NCBI GenBank assembly: GCA_041159865.1
Contig: JBEAXK010000073.1
Span: 1-61,043 of the forward strand
Origin: BJGN01 sp041159865
GTDB lineage: Bacteria; Bacteroidota; Bacteroidia; Chitinophagales; Saprospiraceae
Direction of reading: 5' to 3'
DNA length: 61,043 nucleotides
Shown: piece by piece, positions 1 through 9,461 of the stretch
Layout: each line of letters starts with the position of its first letter
Position numbering within the stretch: the stretch's first letter is position 1
Program-made: the position numbers and the translations under genes
Notes under the pieces: model-generated
Databases searched by the model: none
What the model saw: only the letters and a program-made list of their open reading frames with translations
What the model was told of the DNA's origin: nothing

Positions 1-1
1 C

Positions 2-29
2 AAAAAAAGGGCCCCCTTTCAGGAGCCCT
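2..29 (-). terminator. Rho-independent terminator of the repeat lipoprotein gene
   Basis: Read on the minus strand, AGGGCTCC, a TGAAA loop and GGGGCCCT form a GC-rich stem with one G-T pair, followed by seven T. It lies about 30 bases past the stop of the leftward lipoprotein gene. Confidence 0.8.
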
Positions 30-59
30 CCAAAGCACATTTATTTTACAAAATCCTAA

Positions 60-1022
60 TTAACCTTTACAGCTATTGGCAGTGATTTTTAAATCCTCTT
101 TTGAATTGACCACTTTTGTTGTTCCATCCGCAAATTTCACCGTTAAGGGAAATTTCATTTCAGGTCGACCTGAAACGGTTGGATTAGCCGTTCTCCACGC
201 TCTAACTTTGGTTACAAAGTCTTTTTGATCCGTTGCAGTTTCCTCCTTTCCAGCAGGATAAACAATCGTTACAGGAAATACAACTGTAAAACATGAAGGC
301 CTATGAGGTCTTTCTTCTTTACATGCTGCCATAAGAGCTTTCAAATCATCCACATTTTTCAAAACCACAATACTGCTATCCAATTTAAGTTTCACTGAAT
401 AAGGAAATGCAATTTGTGGATGACCTGTAGAACTTGAATTTGCTTTTCTCCATGCATCTAATTGAGCTTTAAATTCAGTTGCAGAAGCTACTGTTTTTGA
501 GGTGCCATCAGGAAATGCAATGGTTACTGGAAAAACAGGCGTAAAACAACCACCACAAATTCCGCCTTTTGGGCCACCTTCTGGTCGGCAACTCATAGCC
601 AGTGTTTTTAGTCCGTCTTCGTTTTCAATCGTAGCCGTACTGCCATCCTCCAAAGTTACTTCAAAGGGAAAAGCCAGGGTAGGTCTCTCTTTACTTTCAG
701 GATTTGCCTCCTTCCAGTTTTTAATCAAGGTCATGTAGGCCTCTTTACTTGCAACTTCTTTAGTTGTTTTGTCAGGGTAAATCACTGTAATTGGAAATAC
801 GATTTCAAAACATTTTCCAATTCCAATGGGGCCTCCTTTTTCTCCTCTGCCATGTCCCATGGGACCAGCTCCTTCATGACCTGCCACGCCAAAAGCTAAC
901 TTTTCAATTGGGTTAAAATCTTCGCTCAAAGCGATGTCTGCATCCATTTGCTCACAAGAAGTAAAAAAAAGCGCAGCAGAAAAAGCCATCATACTTCCTA
1001 ATTTCAACATTTGATTCAACAT
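60..1022 (-). CDS. Lipoprotein with three tandem cysteine-bounded repeats
   Basis: This 320-residue protein has a lipoprotein signal peptide ending in FFTSC, so Cys23 is the likely lipidated residue and the protein should be membrane anchored outside the cytoplasm. After a Gly/His-rich linker come three homologous units of about 75 residues at 71-145, 159-234 and 244-318. Each unit starts with Cys-Phe, carries a FPVTI-(Y/F)P strand, an invariant Trp followed by K/RxAN, a second FPxxV strand, and ends in a Cys. The paired cysteines suggest one disulfide per unit. It is transcribed away from the sigma-factor locus and has its own terminator. I do not recognise a function; a surface or periplasmic binding or structural role is only a guess. 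Confidence 0.85.
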   Translation of the reverse strand: MLNQMLKLGSMMAFSAALFFTSCEQMDADIALSEDFNPIEKLAFGVAGHEGAGPMGHGRGEKGGPIGIGKCFEIVFPITVIYPDKTTKEVASKEAYMTLIKNWKEANPESKERPTLAFPFEVTLEDGSTATIENEDGLKTLAMSCRPEGGPKGGICGGCFTPVFPVTIAFPDGTSKTVASATEFKAQLDAWRKANSSSTGHPQIAFPYSVKLKLDSSIVVLKNVDDLKALMAACKEERPHRPSCFTVVFPVTIVYPAGKEETATDQKDFVTKVRAWRTANPTVSGRPEMKFPLTVKFADGTTKVVNSKEDLKITANSCKG

Positions 1023-1160
1023 AAATTTAAGTTTTGTGTTCTGGAATATTATTTGTAATACTTAGATAAGTCAGATACCTGAATTTTGTACTCACTATAA
1101 CTGAAAAATATTTATTTTTGCTCAGAATACTTGAAAAATAAACCGTTCTGACACTTCAAA

Positions 1161-1739
1161 ATGCGGATGACAAATATGGATGACACACAACTTTGGCAAC
1201 AACTAAAGTCCGGAGATAAGAATGCCTTAGAAGTGATTTTCCGAAATGAAGCAGATGCTCTTTGCAAATATGGCAAGAAATTTACGGCTGATAAGGACTT
1301 AATAGCTGATTGCCTTCAAGACTTATTTATTGAACTCTGGAGAACAAGGGAAACAATTGGTTCAACGGATAATATTCGCAAATATTTGTTTGTATCTTTC
1401 AGACGCAGGCTGATTAAAGATTTAAATAATGGGAATAAAACCCAGACTTTAGATCCTGAGGTTGATCTTAAAAATGAAATTTCCTTTTCAGTTGAAAATT
1501 CCTGGATTGAACAAGAGGAAAAGACGCTAAAATCTCAGGCTCTTTCCACAGCCATAAGCAAATTGAGTGGAAGGCAGCAAGAAATCTTATACCTTAAATT
1601 TTACAGTGAAATGGAATACGACCAGATTATTGAAATTATGGATTTAAATTATCAATCTGCTCGTAATTTAGTGACCCGTGCATTGGATGCACTCAGGAAA
1701 AGTATGATATCCTTCTTCATAATAATGTTTTTCGTCTAA
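1161..1739 (+). CDS. ECF RNA polymerase sigma factor, FecI-like
   Basis: This 192-residue protein has the two-domain layout of extracytoplasmic-function sigma factors. Region 2 lies at about residues 25-95 with the DCLQDLFIELW core, and region 4 at about 130-185 contains LSGRQQEILYLKF and a helix-turn-helix ending near ALDALRKS. Close in-frame ATGs at 1167 and 1176 are possible alternative starts. A TATTTTTG box (1113-1120) that fits the Bacteroidota -7 element lies upstream, without a good -33 partner. It heads a rightward unit with a metallopeptidase-like lipoprotein, a FecR anti-sigma factor and a TonB-dependent receptor, so it probably drives this outer-membrane uptake or signalling locus under FecR control. 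Confidence 0.93.
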   Translation: MRMTNMDDTQLWQQLKSGDKNALEVIFRNEADALCKYGKKFTADKDLIADCLQDLFIELWRTRETIGSTDNIRKYLFVSFRRRLIKDLNNGNKTQTLDPEVDLKNEISFSVENSWIEQEEKTLKSQALSTAISKLSGRQQEILYLKFYSEMEYDQIIEIMDLNYQSARNLVTRALDALRKSMISFFIIMFFV

Positions 1740-1812
1740 AATTTTTTACCAAAATGAGTACAAAACCCTTTTAACTAACTTATCAGGTTATTGTTAAGAA
1801 CAAAAATATTCA

Positions 1813-2271
1813 ATGAGAACCCTCATTTTATTTCTATTGCTGAGTCTTTCATTTCTTTCTTGCCAAAAAGAGGAAAACTTAATTCAACCAGAAACGGACG
1901 AAAGATTAAAATTATTCTTTGTATCTTTTAAAAATGAAGGGGCTTTAAGAGGACAAAACGTAAAAGTGGAGGATGTAACAGGAAGCATTATGGATATCGA
2001 TCCAGAGGGTGTATTAGGCAGATGTAACCAATCAACTGGGTATAAACATTTAATGATTGACAGTTCATTTTGGTTGAAGGCTACATTTGCAGAAAAAGAA
2101 TATGTAATTTTCCATGAAATGGGACATTGTGCTTTAAATAGGAGACATCTGGATACAAAAAATACCGATGGAACCTGTACGAGTATGATGCAAAGTGGAA
2201 ATGGCAGTTGCAAAATGATTTATAATATGCAAAACAGAAGTAAATATTTAGATGAACTTTTTTCACAATAA
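1813..2271 (+). CDS. Small metallopeptidase-like lipoprotein
   Basis: The 152-residue product starts with a lipoprotein signal peptide ending in SFLSC. The C-terminal half contains FHEMGHCALNRRH, an HExxH zinc site with a third His seven residues after the second motif His, followed by a Cys-containing SMMQSG segment. Small Bacteroidota lipoproteins with an FHExGHC...SIM layout are assigned to putative zinc peptidases, but activity is unproven. It sits between the FecI-like sigma factor and its FecR-like anti-sigma factor, with only 3 bases to the FecR start, so co-expression is likely. A role in processing a surface substrate or the receptor is inference from position. Confidence 0.8.
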   Translation: MRTLILFLLLSLSFLSCQKEENLIQPETDERLKLFFVSFKNEGALRGQNVKVEDVTGSIMDIDPEGVLGRCNQSTGYKHLMIDSSFWLKATFAEKEYVIFHEMGHCALNRRHLDTKNTDGTCTSMMQSGNGSCKMIYNMQNRSKYLDELFSQ

Positions 2272-2274
2272 GCT

Positions 2275-3240
2275 ATGGAAGAACGATTACCTTCATTTAA
2301 AGAGATTATAGAGGATGAATCCTTCATTCGCTGGGTAAAACATAATTCCTGGCATGATGCCAGTTATTGGGAAGAAAAAATACGACAAAATCCCGAAATT
2401 ATGAAAGATACAGAGGTGGCAAAACAATTTATTGAACACTTAAATGCCAAAGATTTACCAGTTGAAAAAGCCTATCTCGATAGAATTTGGGACAAAATTG
2501 AAAATGCAACCACTGAAAAAGGAAAAATACGTCCTTTTAGATCCATTTTTTTATACGCTGCTTCTGCTGCTGCTGTCCTTATTTTTTTAATTATTGGCCT
2601 TCTACCCCAGGTCGAAACCTTTAAAACGGAAAATGGTGAAATAACTAATGTTATGTTACCCGATCATTCAGAAGTGACGCTAAATGCTGGCTCCAAGATT
2701 GTTTATAGTGGTAATAGATTTAATACCCGTAGAAAAGTCCAATTAACAGGTGAAGCTTATTTTAAAGTATCAAAAGGCAATACCTTTTCTGTTATTACAA
2801 ATGAAGGAACCATTACCGTCTTGGGTACTACCTTCAATGTCAGAAGTAGGGATAAAAAATTATCTGTTTTTTGCTACTCTGGAAAGGTGAAAGTTAGTGA
2901 CCATTTTAAATCCGTGTATCTTTCCAAAGGAAAAAAAACAGCTAAACTTCCTGGTGAAATATTGCAAGATGCTCAACCAACTGATTTAAATGACGATTTA
3001 AAATGGCCTAATGGGTCGTTCTATTTTCAAAATGCCTCATTGAAAGAGGTACTTGCAGAATTATCAAGACAATATAATGTACTTATTCGTTTGCCTGAAT
3101 CAGAGGAGAAAAGGGTTATTACCACTTCTTTTGACAATAAAAACATAACATCTGCCCTTATTAATATATTATGGCCGCTAAACTTGAAAGCTGAACAAAA
3201 GAATGGGGAATATATTGTACAAAAATCAGACGTTGAATAA
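2275..3240 (+). CDS. FecR-family anti-sigma factor
   Basis: This 321-residue protein has a cytoplasmic N-terminal part of about 90 residues, one membrane segment at about 91-112, a periplasmic FecR domain from about 115 to 215 (LPDHSEVTLNAGSKIVY ... GEAYFKV ... VLGTTFNVRS), and a C-terminal DUF4974-type domain at about 245-315 (NASLKEVLAELSRQYNV). Such proteins hold the partner ECF sigma factor at the membrane and release it after contact with the N-terminal domain of the cognate TonB-dependent receptor. The end overlaps the receptor gene, indicating translational coupling. Its sigma partner is almost certainly the gene at 1161, two genes upstream. Confidence 0.93.
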   Translation: MEERLPSFKEIIEDESFIRWVKHNSWHDASYWEEKIRQNPEIMKDTEVAKQFIEHLNAKDLPVEKAYLDRIWDKIENATTEKGKIRPFRSIFLYAASAAAVLIFLIIGLLPQVETFKTENGEITNVMLPDHSEVTLNAGSKIVYSGNRFNTRRKVQLTGEAYFKVSKGNTFSVITNEGTITVLGTTFNVRSRDKKLSVFCYSGKVKVSDHFKSVYLSKGKKTAKLPGEILQDAQPTDLNDDLKWPNGSFYFQNASLKEVLAELSRQYNVLIRLPESEEKRVITTSFDNKNITSALINILWPLNLKAEQKNGEYIVQKSDVE

Positions 3241-5974
3241 ATTTATTCCCCTTAATCCTTGGGGATTAATTTTTTTATTTCTACTTTTTGGTCATGCTAC
3301 TTCTTTCATAAAAGCGCAATCCAATAATCCGGAAATTCAGCTTGTCAAGGTTTTACCCCTACTTGAAGTAAGGTTCAATATAAGATTTGGATATGACCCC
3401 GAATTAATAAAAACGTTCAGCCTTAATAAAAGAATTTTGGCTACTGAAAATATTCATAGTGCGCTCCAATTCATAAGCGCCTCCCTTCCCTTAGAATATT
3501 TTCAGGCATTAGATGGTCAAATTCTTCTAAGAAAAAGAACTGTAATAAAAGTGGAGACTCCCACTGACCTAACTATCGTTAAAATAAAGGGGAAGATTTT
3601 AGATGCATGGACTGGCGAAATACTGCCTTTCGGCGATGTAATTGGAGAAAATGGAGAGGGTTTTTCCTCTGATGAAAACGGATGGTTCTACCTGAATGTA
3701 AGAAAAAACAGTCCTGTTACTTTCAGATATCTTGGTTATGAATCTAAAATATTAACATTTTCCTCTCATAAAGAAGATGTCATCTTAAGATTAGTTCCAA
3801 AATTAAGCGCACTACCGCTCATAGAAATCAGTGCGAAAATTCCAAGGGTTACATCAAAATCAGGTGGCATTTATTCTCATCTACATCCCAGCTTCTGGGG
3901 AAAAATGCCGTCTTTTGCCGCAGGAAATGATGTCCTTCGAAGCCTTCAACAATTACCCGGCATCTCATCAAATGATGATTTGTCCGCCGAATTAAAAGTG
4001 AGAGGTTCAAATGGAGATGGAAATTTACTCATTCTTGATGGTATAACTCTTTATAATGTAACCCACTTTTCAGGCATGTTTAGTCTGGTAAATTCGGATG
4101 CCATCAAAGAGGTGAAATTATTCAAAAATGCTTTACCTGTGTCTTATGGAGGTAAAACTGCTTCGATCATTGAGATGAAAACCTTGTCTCCTCCGGAAAA
4201 TATTAAGTTGTCAGGAAAAATAAGTAGTAATTTACTGACTTCTCAAGCGGTACTTCAAGGACAAATTACTCCTAAACAAACCCTTTTATTCTCTGGGAGA
4301 ACTACTTATGGAAATCTTGGTAATTCAAAATTATTTGGAGCTCTTCAGGAACAAGTGGTGACCCCTGTTGTAAAACCGCTTGATCCCAATGCAACGGTCA
4401 CCAAAGAAATAGCCGCCTATAATCCAAATTTTAAATTTCATGACCTCCAAGGTAAATGGAATTGGGAGATAAGTGACAAGCAAAAGGTACAGGTAGCCTT
4501 TTTTTATGGTTATGACGAGATGGACTATTCCTATAATAAATCTATTAAAACGGAAGTTGGGAAATCGTACTATTACCGAAAGGAATATTTTAAGGAAATA
4601 GCAGATTGGAATAATATGGGTTCGTCGCTTATATGGAATTTTAATCCGTCTGAAAACTGGCAACATACTCTTCATGTCTCTATAACTGAATTTGAAAATA
4701 ATGCTTCTATAATCAATGATTTTAAATTTGTAGAGGATAGAAAAGTAGATAAGATTTTTAATTTTGAAAATACACATCTTAATAAAGTCGCCGGCCAGGA
4801 CCTGAAATGGATAAGCCGATATGCCGTTTCAAAGAAACAATCCTTGATTTATGGCTTTCAAATTACTAATAATCAGGTTAATTACGACATAAGACAAGAT
4901 AGAGTTAAACCATTAACTGGTCAAAATGAAGCCTTGCAATCCGCAGCGTTTGTTGAGTTAAATCAACAACTGAACGATTGGACATTTAATGTCGGTGGCA
5001 GACTAAATTTATATGCGCAGAAAATTTATTTTTCTCCAAGTATCGATGTAAATTACCATAAATCAAACACTCCTTTTTCTATAAAAGGTTCATTTGGAAG
5101 ATATTATCAATTTTTGAGGCAGTTAAATCATGAAGATCGGTATGGCAGAAATTATGGGTATTGGGTATTGAGCAATCAACAATTTCCTGCACTTAGCAGT
5201 AATAATTCAATGATTGGTGCTAATGCAAAATGGAACAACTGGGAATTCGATGTTGAATTTTATCAGAAAAATAGCCAGGGTGTATTGGAACAAGCTTTAG
5301 CTGTTAACAATGTTAATAATCCGGACAGTACTCAAAGACCGCCTAGTTTCATCCTTTATGATGGAAAAGGACAAACAAAAGGAATAGATTTTTTCATTCA
5401 ACATACAGGAAAATATTTTACTGGAATGGTTGCCTATACCTTAAGTAAATCAACGAACCAATTTAAGGAAATTGGAAATGGCTTCTCATATCCTTCCTCA
5501 AACGACAGTAGACATCAGTTAAAAGTAAATGGCAATCTGAAAATTGGCAGGTTTGACTTTTTTGCAACTTATAACTTTGCCAGTGGAAGGCCTTATACCG
5601 ACCTATCAAAAATATTGGAGAATAATGACAAAATGCAAAATAATCCTAAGCCAAATCCAGGTAACCCTATGTCAAATATGCCTAATAACCGTCGTGATGT
5701 TATTAATCCATTGGATAGGCTAAGTTATTTAGACGATTATCAGCGTTTTGATATTGGCGCAAGTGCCCATTTTAAGTTAGGGCAAAAGGCTAATTTAACT
5801 ATTGAAGGTTCCATATTTAATATTTTTAACAGAAATAATGTCAAATACCGACAATTTATTTTTCAGTTACCTGCTAATCTAAAATCATCTCCATCCTCAA
5901 AAGAACTTATTGTAGGCACCGAGCTACAAATGCTTGGAATAACTCCAAATTTGAACCTAAAATTCTCATTTTAA
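3203..5974 (+). CDS. TonB-dependent outer-membrane receptor with STN domain
   Basis: The 923-residue protein has a signal peptide ending in FIKAQS, an STN (secretin/TonB N-terminal) signalling domain at about 45-110, a carboxypeptidase-regulatory-like beta domain at about 125-200, a plug at about 220-330 (LKVRGSNGDGNLLILDGI) and a C-terminal beta barrel ending in LNLKFSF. The STN domain fits signal transfer to the adjacent FecR protein. The substrate cannot be told. The ATG at 3203 overlaps the FecR gene by 38 bases; a TTG at 3233 overlapping its stop gives a more compact signal peptide and is an alternative start. Confidence 0.93.
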   Translation: MGNILYKNQTLNKFIPLNPWGLIFLFLLFGHATSFIKAQSNNPEIQLVKVLPLLEVRFNIRFGYDPELIKTFSLNKRILATENIHSALQFISASLPLEYFQALDGQILLRKRTVIKVETPTDLTIVKIKGKILDAWTGEILPFGDVIGENGEGFSSDENGWFYLNVRKNSPVTFRYLGYESKILTFSSHKEDVILRLVPKLSALPLIEISAKIPRVTSKSGGIYSHLHPSFWGKMPSFAAGNDVLRSLQQLPGISSNDDLSAELKVRGSNGDGNLLILDGITLYNVTHFSGMFSLVNSDAIKEVKLFKNALPVSYGGKTASIIEMKTLSPPENIKLSGKISSNLLTSQAVLQGQITPKQTLLFSGRTTYGNLGNSKLFGALQEQVVTPVVKPLDPNATVTKEIAAYNPNFKFHDLQGKWNWEISDKQKVQVAFFYGYDEMDYSYNKSIKTEVGKSYYYRKEYFKEIADWNNMGSSLIWNFNPSENWQHTLHVSITEFENNASIINDFKFVEDRKVDKIFNFENTHLNKVAGQDLKWISRYAVSKKQSLIYGFQITNNQVNYDIRQDRVKPLTGQNEALQSAAFVELNQQLNDWTFNVGGRLNLYAQKIYFSPSIDVNYHKSNTPFSIKGSFGRYYQFLRQLNHEDRYGRNYGYWVLSNQQFPALSSNNSMIGANAKWNNWEFDVEFYQKNSQGVLEQALAVNNVNNPDSTQRPPSFILYDGKGQTKGIDFFIQHTGKYFTGMVAYTLSKSTNQFKEIGNGFSYPSSNDSRHQLKVNGNLKIGRFDFFATYNFASGRPYTDLSKILENNDKMQNNPKPNPGNPMSNMPNNRRDVINPLDRLSYLDDYQRFDIGASAHFKLGQKANLTIEGSIFNIFNRNNVKYRQFIFQLPANLKSSPSSKELIVGTELQMLGITPNLNLKFSF

Positions 5975-6042
5975 TTATTTGATAATATACTTTTTACATT
6001 CACTTAACACTAAAAATTGAATTTTGTAATATAATTCAAATT

Positions 6043-6867
6043 ATGAAAAGAGAATTAGACATTGCCATCATATCTGATGTTCATCTGGGGACCTATGGCT
6101 GTCATGCCAAAGAATTATTAAATTATCTAAGTAGTATTAAACCCAAAACACTCATTCTAAATGGTGATTTTATAGATATCTGGCAATTCAAAAAAAACTG
6201 GTTTCCCAGTGATCACCTAAAAGTTATTCAAAAATTATTAAAAATGTCCGGAAAAGGGACCGAAATTTATTATTTGACAGGAAATCACGATGATGCGTTA
6301 AGACATTACAGTGATTTCACCAATGGGAATATACATTTAAGAGATAAACTGGAACTTGAGATTAAAGGGGAAAAATATCTTATTTTTCATGGTGATGTTT
6401 TTGACTTTTCTATCCACCTATCTCCTTTTTTAGCTAAGATAGGTGGAAAAGGTTACGATTGGCTTATCGTTTTTAATAGATTTATGAATAGAATTAGAAT
6501 TTCTATTGGATTAAATCCTCGGTCATTTGCTAAAAAAATAAAAGAAAGTGTAAAAAAAGCAATAAAATTTGTAGATGATTTTGAACAGACAGCTATTGAT
6601 GTGGCTTCTCAGCAAGGCTGTCAATATGTCATTTGTGGTCATATTCATAAAGCCCAACTCAAGAAAGTAAAAACAGAAAAAGGAGAAATTACTTATATGA
6701 ATTCAGGTGATTGGGTAGAAAGTCTGACTGCTCTCGAATTTGTATTCAACGACTGGAGTATTTATGAATATAATGAAGTGGACTATAAGGTTTTAAATAA
6801 TTGGTTAGAAACAGATAAAGTTAAGCCCCAAAATCAGAAATTAAAGGGTATTCTTATGAATTCTTAA
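6043..6867 (+). CDS. UDP-2,3-diacylglucosamine diphosphatase-like metallophosphoesterase
   Basis: This 274-residue calcineurin-type phosphoesterase shows all metal-site motifs in order: DVHLG near residue 11, NGDFIDIW near 40, GNHDD near 81, HGD near 113 and CGHIHKAQ near 200. The DxHLG and GDFIDIW pattern matches the LpxH/LpxI-replacement family that removes UMP from UDP-2,3-diacylglucosamine in lipid A synthesis, although related phosphatases share it. No signal peptide or membrane span is seen, so it should act at the inner face of the membrane. Its end overlaps the convergent lipoprotein gene by 14 bases. Substrate assignment is from family knowledge only. Confidence 0.8.
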   Translation: MKRELDIAIISDVHLGTYGCHAKELLNYLSSIKPKTLILNGDFIDIWQFKKNWFPSDHLKVIQKLLKMSGKGTEIYYLTGNHDDALRHYSDFTNGNIHLRDKLELEIKGEKYLIFHGDVFDFSIHLSPFLAKIGGKGYDWLIVFNRFMNRIRISIGLNPRSFAKKIKESVKKAIKFVDDFEQTAIDVASQQGCQYVICGHIHKAQLKKVKTEKGEITYMNSGDWVESLTALEFVFNDWSIYEYNEVDYKVLNNWLETDKVKPQNQKLKGILMNS

Positions 6868-7294
6868 CCAATAATACCCTTGTGAATTCATCCTCCTCTG
6901 TAATTGGGGTCATAATCAAACTATCCTGAGTTATGAGATCAATAGATAACAATTGTTTCTGATCATTAATTAAAATTTGAATCATTTCTCCTCTTTTTTT
7001 AAACTTCCAGGTACCATTGGTTAATAAATCTCTCCATTTCATTTGAAAGGTGCCATCATCTGAAAATTTTAACTCCGTGAACTGCTTTTCAAGCATCCAG
7101 GTTTCCATCAATTCTTTTGTTTTATCCGTTACTTCTCTGTTTTCAAGTTCCACTCTGGTTGCATCTAAATTATATTGCCATGTTTGACATAGATTTTTTT
7201 TCACTTCAGGCTTTACGCAAGAAAAAAGGAATATATTTCCAATTAAATAAAGGGATATAAAGTTCCTAAACAAAATTCTGGTTACATAATTCAT
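6854..7294 (-). CDS. Hypothetical lipocalin-like lipoprotein
   Basis: A 146-residue product with a lipoprotein signal peptide ending in IFLFSC. The remainder is rich in short predicted beta strands (LKFSDDGTFQMKW, NGTWKFKKRGEMIQI), the pattern seen in small Bacteroidota lipocalin-like lipoproteins that begin with a W-x-L/Y strand and contain a G-x-W-K-x motif. The stop overlaps the end of the phosphoesterase gene on the other strand. It lies just after the AraC regulator on the same strand with a 10-base gap, so the two may share a transcript. No specific function can be given. Confidence 0.7.
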   Translation of the reverse strand: MNYVTRILFRNFISLYLIGNIFLFSCVKPEVKKNLCQTWQYNLDATRVELENREVTDKTKELMETWMLEKQFTELKFSDDGTFQMKWRDLLTNGTWKFKKRGEMIQILINDQKQLLSIDLITQDSLIMTPITEEDEFTRVLLVKNS

Positions 7295-7304
7295 AAAAAT
7301 ATAA

Positions 7305-8171
7305 TTAGTCAGATATTATTTTTTTGTTCGCGGCTCTGTAAGCTTTAGGGTTTAAGCCAGAAATTTCTTTAAATTGTTTGTTAAAATAAGATAAATTATT
7401 GAAACCACAGGAAAAACATACATCTGAAATAGATAAATGTTCTTCTTTTAACATACTTGCAGCTTGAGCTATACGAACTTCATTTACAAAATGAGAAAAC
7501 GTTTTTCCCGTTAATTTTTTAAAATACCTACAAAAGGCAGGAATTGAGAGGTTGACCTTTTCTGCTGCCATTTCTAAGTGTATTTCATTACCGATATTTT
7601 GATCTACATATCTATAAATTGATTCTATCCTTGATAGATGTTGTGCATTTACTTCCAAAGAAAATCCTTGGACCTGTAAAAGCTCATATTCCTCTGAAGA
7701 GGCCATCATTTGCAAAACTTTTAATAACCCTATTAATTTGTTAAAACTATCCTCTTCCAATAAAGAAATGAGTATATCACCCACTTTTTTCCTGGTATCC
7801 CCTTTGAAGATAACCCCCTTTTTAGCTCTTTCAAAAAGTTGATAAATAAGGGTCATTTCAGGCAAAGAGAAAAAAGTGTTCCCCAAAAATCCTTCTTCCA
7901 TCTGGACAACAATCTCAATTTCACCTTCAGCCATCTCCTCAGTAAATCCGAAATGTGGTAAATTAGGACCTAAAAAAATCAGATCTCCTTCCGTATAATA
8001 AGAAATATGGTTCGCTATATGACGCTTTCCTTTTCCATTACTAATATAGACAATTTCAAATTCTGGATGGAAATGCCAGTGCGGACCCTCTTTTTCAGGT
8101 GACTGAATGAAAGACCTCATTGTAAAGGAATTTCCAAACCCCGGATTAATTTTCTCTAAAAGTGGTTTCAT
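7305..8171 (-). CDS. AraC-family transcriptional regulator with cupin domain
   Basis: This 288-residue protein has an N-terminal cupin ligand-binding domain (HWHFHPEFEIVYISNGKGKR at about 30-50, followed by GDLIFLGPNLPH) and a C-terminal double helix-turn-helix of AraC type at about 190-283 (IHLEMAAEKVNLS and ISDVCFSCGFNNLSYFNKQFK). Cupin/AraC regulators often sense sugars. It is divergent from the MFS transporter gene at 8256, with 84 bases between them, which makes regulation of that transporter the most likely role. This is inference from context. Confidence 0.92.
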   Translation of the reverse strand: MKPLLEKINPGFGNSFTMRSFIQSPEKEGPHWHFHPEFEIVYISNGKGKRHIANHISYYTEGDLIFLGPNLPHFGFTEEMAEGEIEIVVQMEEGFLGNTFFSLPEMTLIYQLFERAKKGVIFKGDTRKKVGDILISLLEEDSFNKLIGLLKVLQMMASSEEYELLQVQGFSLEVNAQHLSRIESIYRYVDQNIGNEIHLEMAAEKVNLSIPAFCRYFKKLTGKTFSHFVNEVRIAQAASMLKEEHLSISDVCFSCGFNNLSYFNKQFKEISGLNPKAYRAANKKIISD

Positions 8172-8255
8172 AGTTTATGAAACGAAAAAATCAAGTGCTT
8201 GGTTTAGCATTATTCCTCTTGGTTTTATACGCAGAAACCTTATTTTTGCGGAAAA

Positions 8256-9404
8256 ATGTTTGTCATTTGGCATAATCGCAAGAAAAACCCTGTTCTTTTT
8301 CCCATTACTTTAGGCTTTTCAATATTAAGTATTGGGTTTGGAAATTGGATAGGTAGAATTCCTGAAACTAAACATTTACTTGGATTATCTGAGAGCGATT
8401 TAGGCCTTTGTTTCTTTGGAATGGCAGCAGGTGCCTTTTTAGGTGCCCAAATCGCTGGCTCACTCAGCGAAAAATGGAAACCTGCGTTAGTGATATCCAT
8501 TAGCTGCTGGATTTTATGCTTGGGGATAGTTTTGATACCTTTTGCTAGCAGACAATGGACTTTAACCTGTATTTTATTTTTCATGGGTGCTGCAAACAGT
8601 TGGCTAAATGTCTCCATGAATGCCGCTGCCAGTCAGATGGAATCAAAATTAAACACCCCAATTTTATCAACCTGCCATGGCATGTATAGTCTGGGTGGGT
8701 TCATTGGCATTACCAGTTCAGGCCTCTTTGCAACAGCTCAAATTCCTCTAACCATCCATTTACCTTTCATTGGAATATTTATTGCCATTTATGTGGGTCT
8801 GGTTTATAAATACTTTTTAATATTAGATCCTTTACCTGAACAAAAAAATATAAAAAAATTCAGTCTACCAGAACCATGGTTACTCAAACTAATGACCATC
8901 GGTTTGATTGTTATGGTTTGCGAGGGGGCTGTCACCGATTGGAGCACCCTCTATCTTAGAGACGAACTTAAAGCACCTGTCATGTTGAGTACGCTTGGCT
9001 ATGCAGGCTTCTCTTTCTCAATGGCTGGAGGAAGATTTTTGGGTGACTTCATACGAAAATGGGTTAATCCTGTTTATTTAGTTCAATATGGAATTCTGAT
9101 TGGAGCTATTGGCCTTCTTATAGCTGCAAATATTCCTTTTATGGCAGGGGTAATAACTGGATTTTCACTAACTGGAATTGGATTTTCTATCATCGTACCG
9201 TTATTATTTGTAATTTCTGCTTTGCAAAAACCAGATAATCCAACTGTTGGAATTGCAGGAATTGCTACTTCGGGTGTCATTGGTTTTCTGATGGGGCCTC
9301 CTTTAATCGGTATGATTGGGGAATTTTTCTCCTTATCTGTTGCTTTTAATGGCTTGGGAATGTTCGCGCTGATTGCTGCCTTAATTGCTTGGAAAAAAGA
9401 TTAA
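8256..9404 (+). CDS. Major facilitator superfamily transporter
   Basis: The 382-residue protein is hydrophobic throughout with about twelve membrane spans in two halves. Residues such as GFGNWIGRIPETKHLLGLSESDLG near the N-terminus and MAAGAFLGAQIAGSLSEKW resemble the YbjJ/fucose-permease-like MFS group. A TATTTTTG box at 8241-8248 ends only 7 bases before the ATG, which predicts an almost leaderless mRNA if that box is used. The AraC regulator divergent from it probably controls it. The substrate is not evident, but a sugar or similar small solute is plausible given the cupin regulator. Confidence 0.88.
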   Translation: MFVIWHNRKKNPVLFPITLGFSILSIGFGNWIGRIPETKHLLGLSESDLGLCFFGMAAGAFLGAQIAGSLSEKWKPALVISISCWILCLGIVLIPFASRQWTLTCILFFMGAANSWLNVSMNAAASQMESKLNTPILSTCHGMYSLGGFIGITSSGLFATAQIPLTIHLPFIGIFIAIYVGLVYKYFLILDPLPEQKNIKKFSLPEPWLLKLMTIGLIVMVCEGAVTDWSTLYLRDELKAPVMLSTLGYAGFSFSMAGGRFLGDFIRKWVNPVYLVQYGILIGAIGLLIAANIPFMAGVITGFSLTGIGFSIIVPLLFVISALQKPDNPTVGIAGIATSGVIGFLMGPPLIGMIGEFFSLSVAFNGLGMFALIAALIAWKKD

Positions 9405-9461
9405 TTTATTTAGATTTTAACTTGACAAAATCTAATTGTATTTTGCATTAAATTTAAGAAA

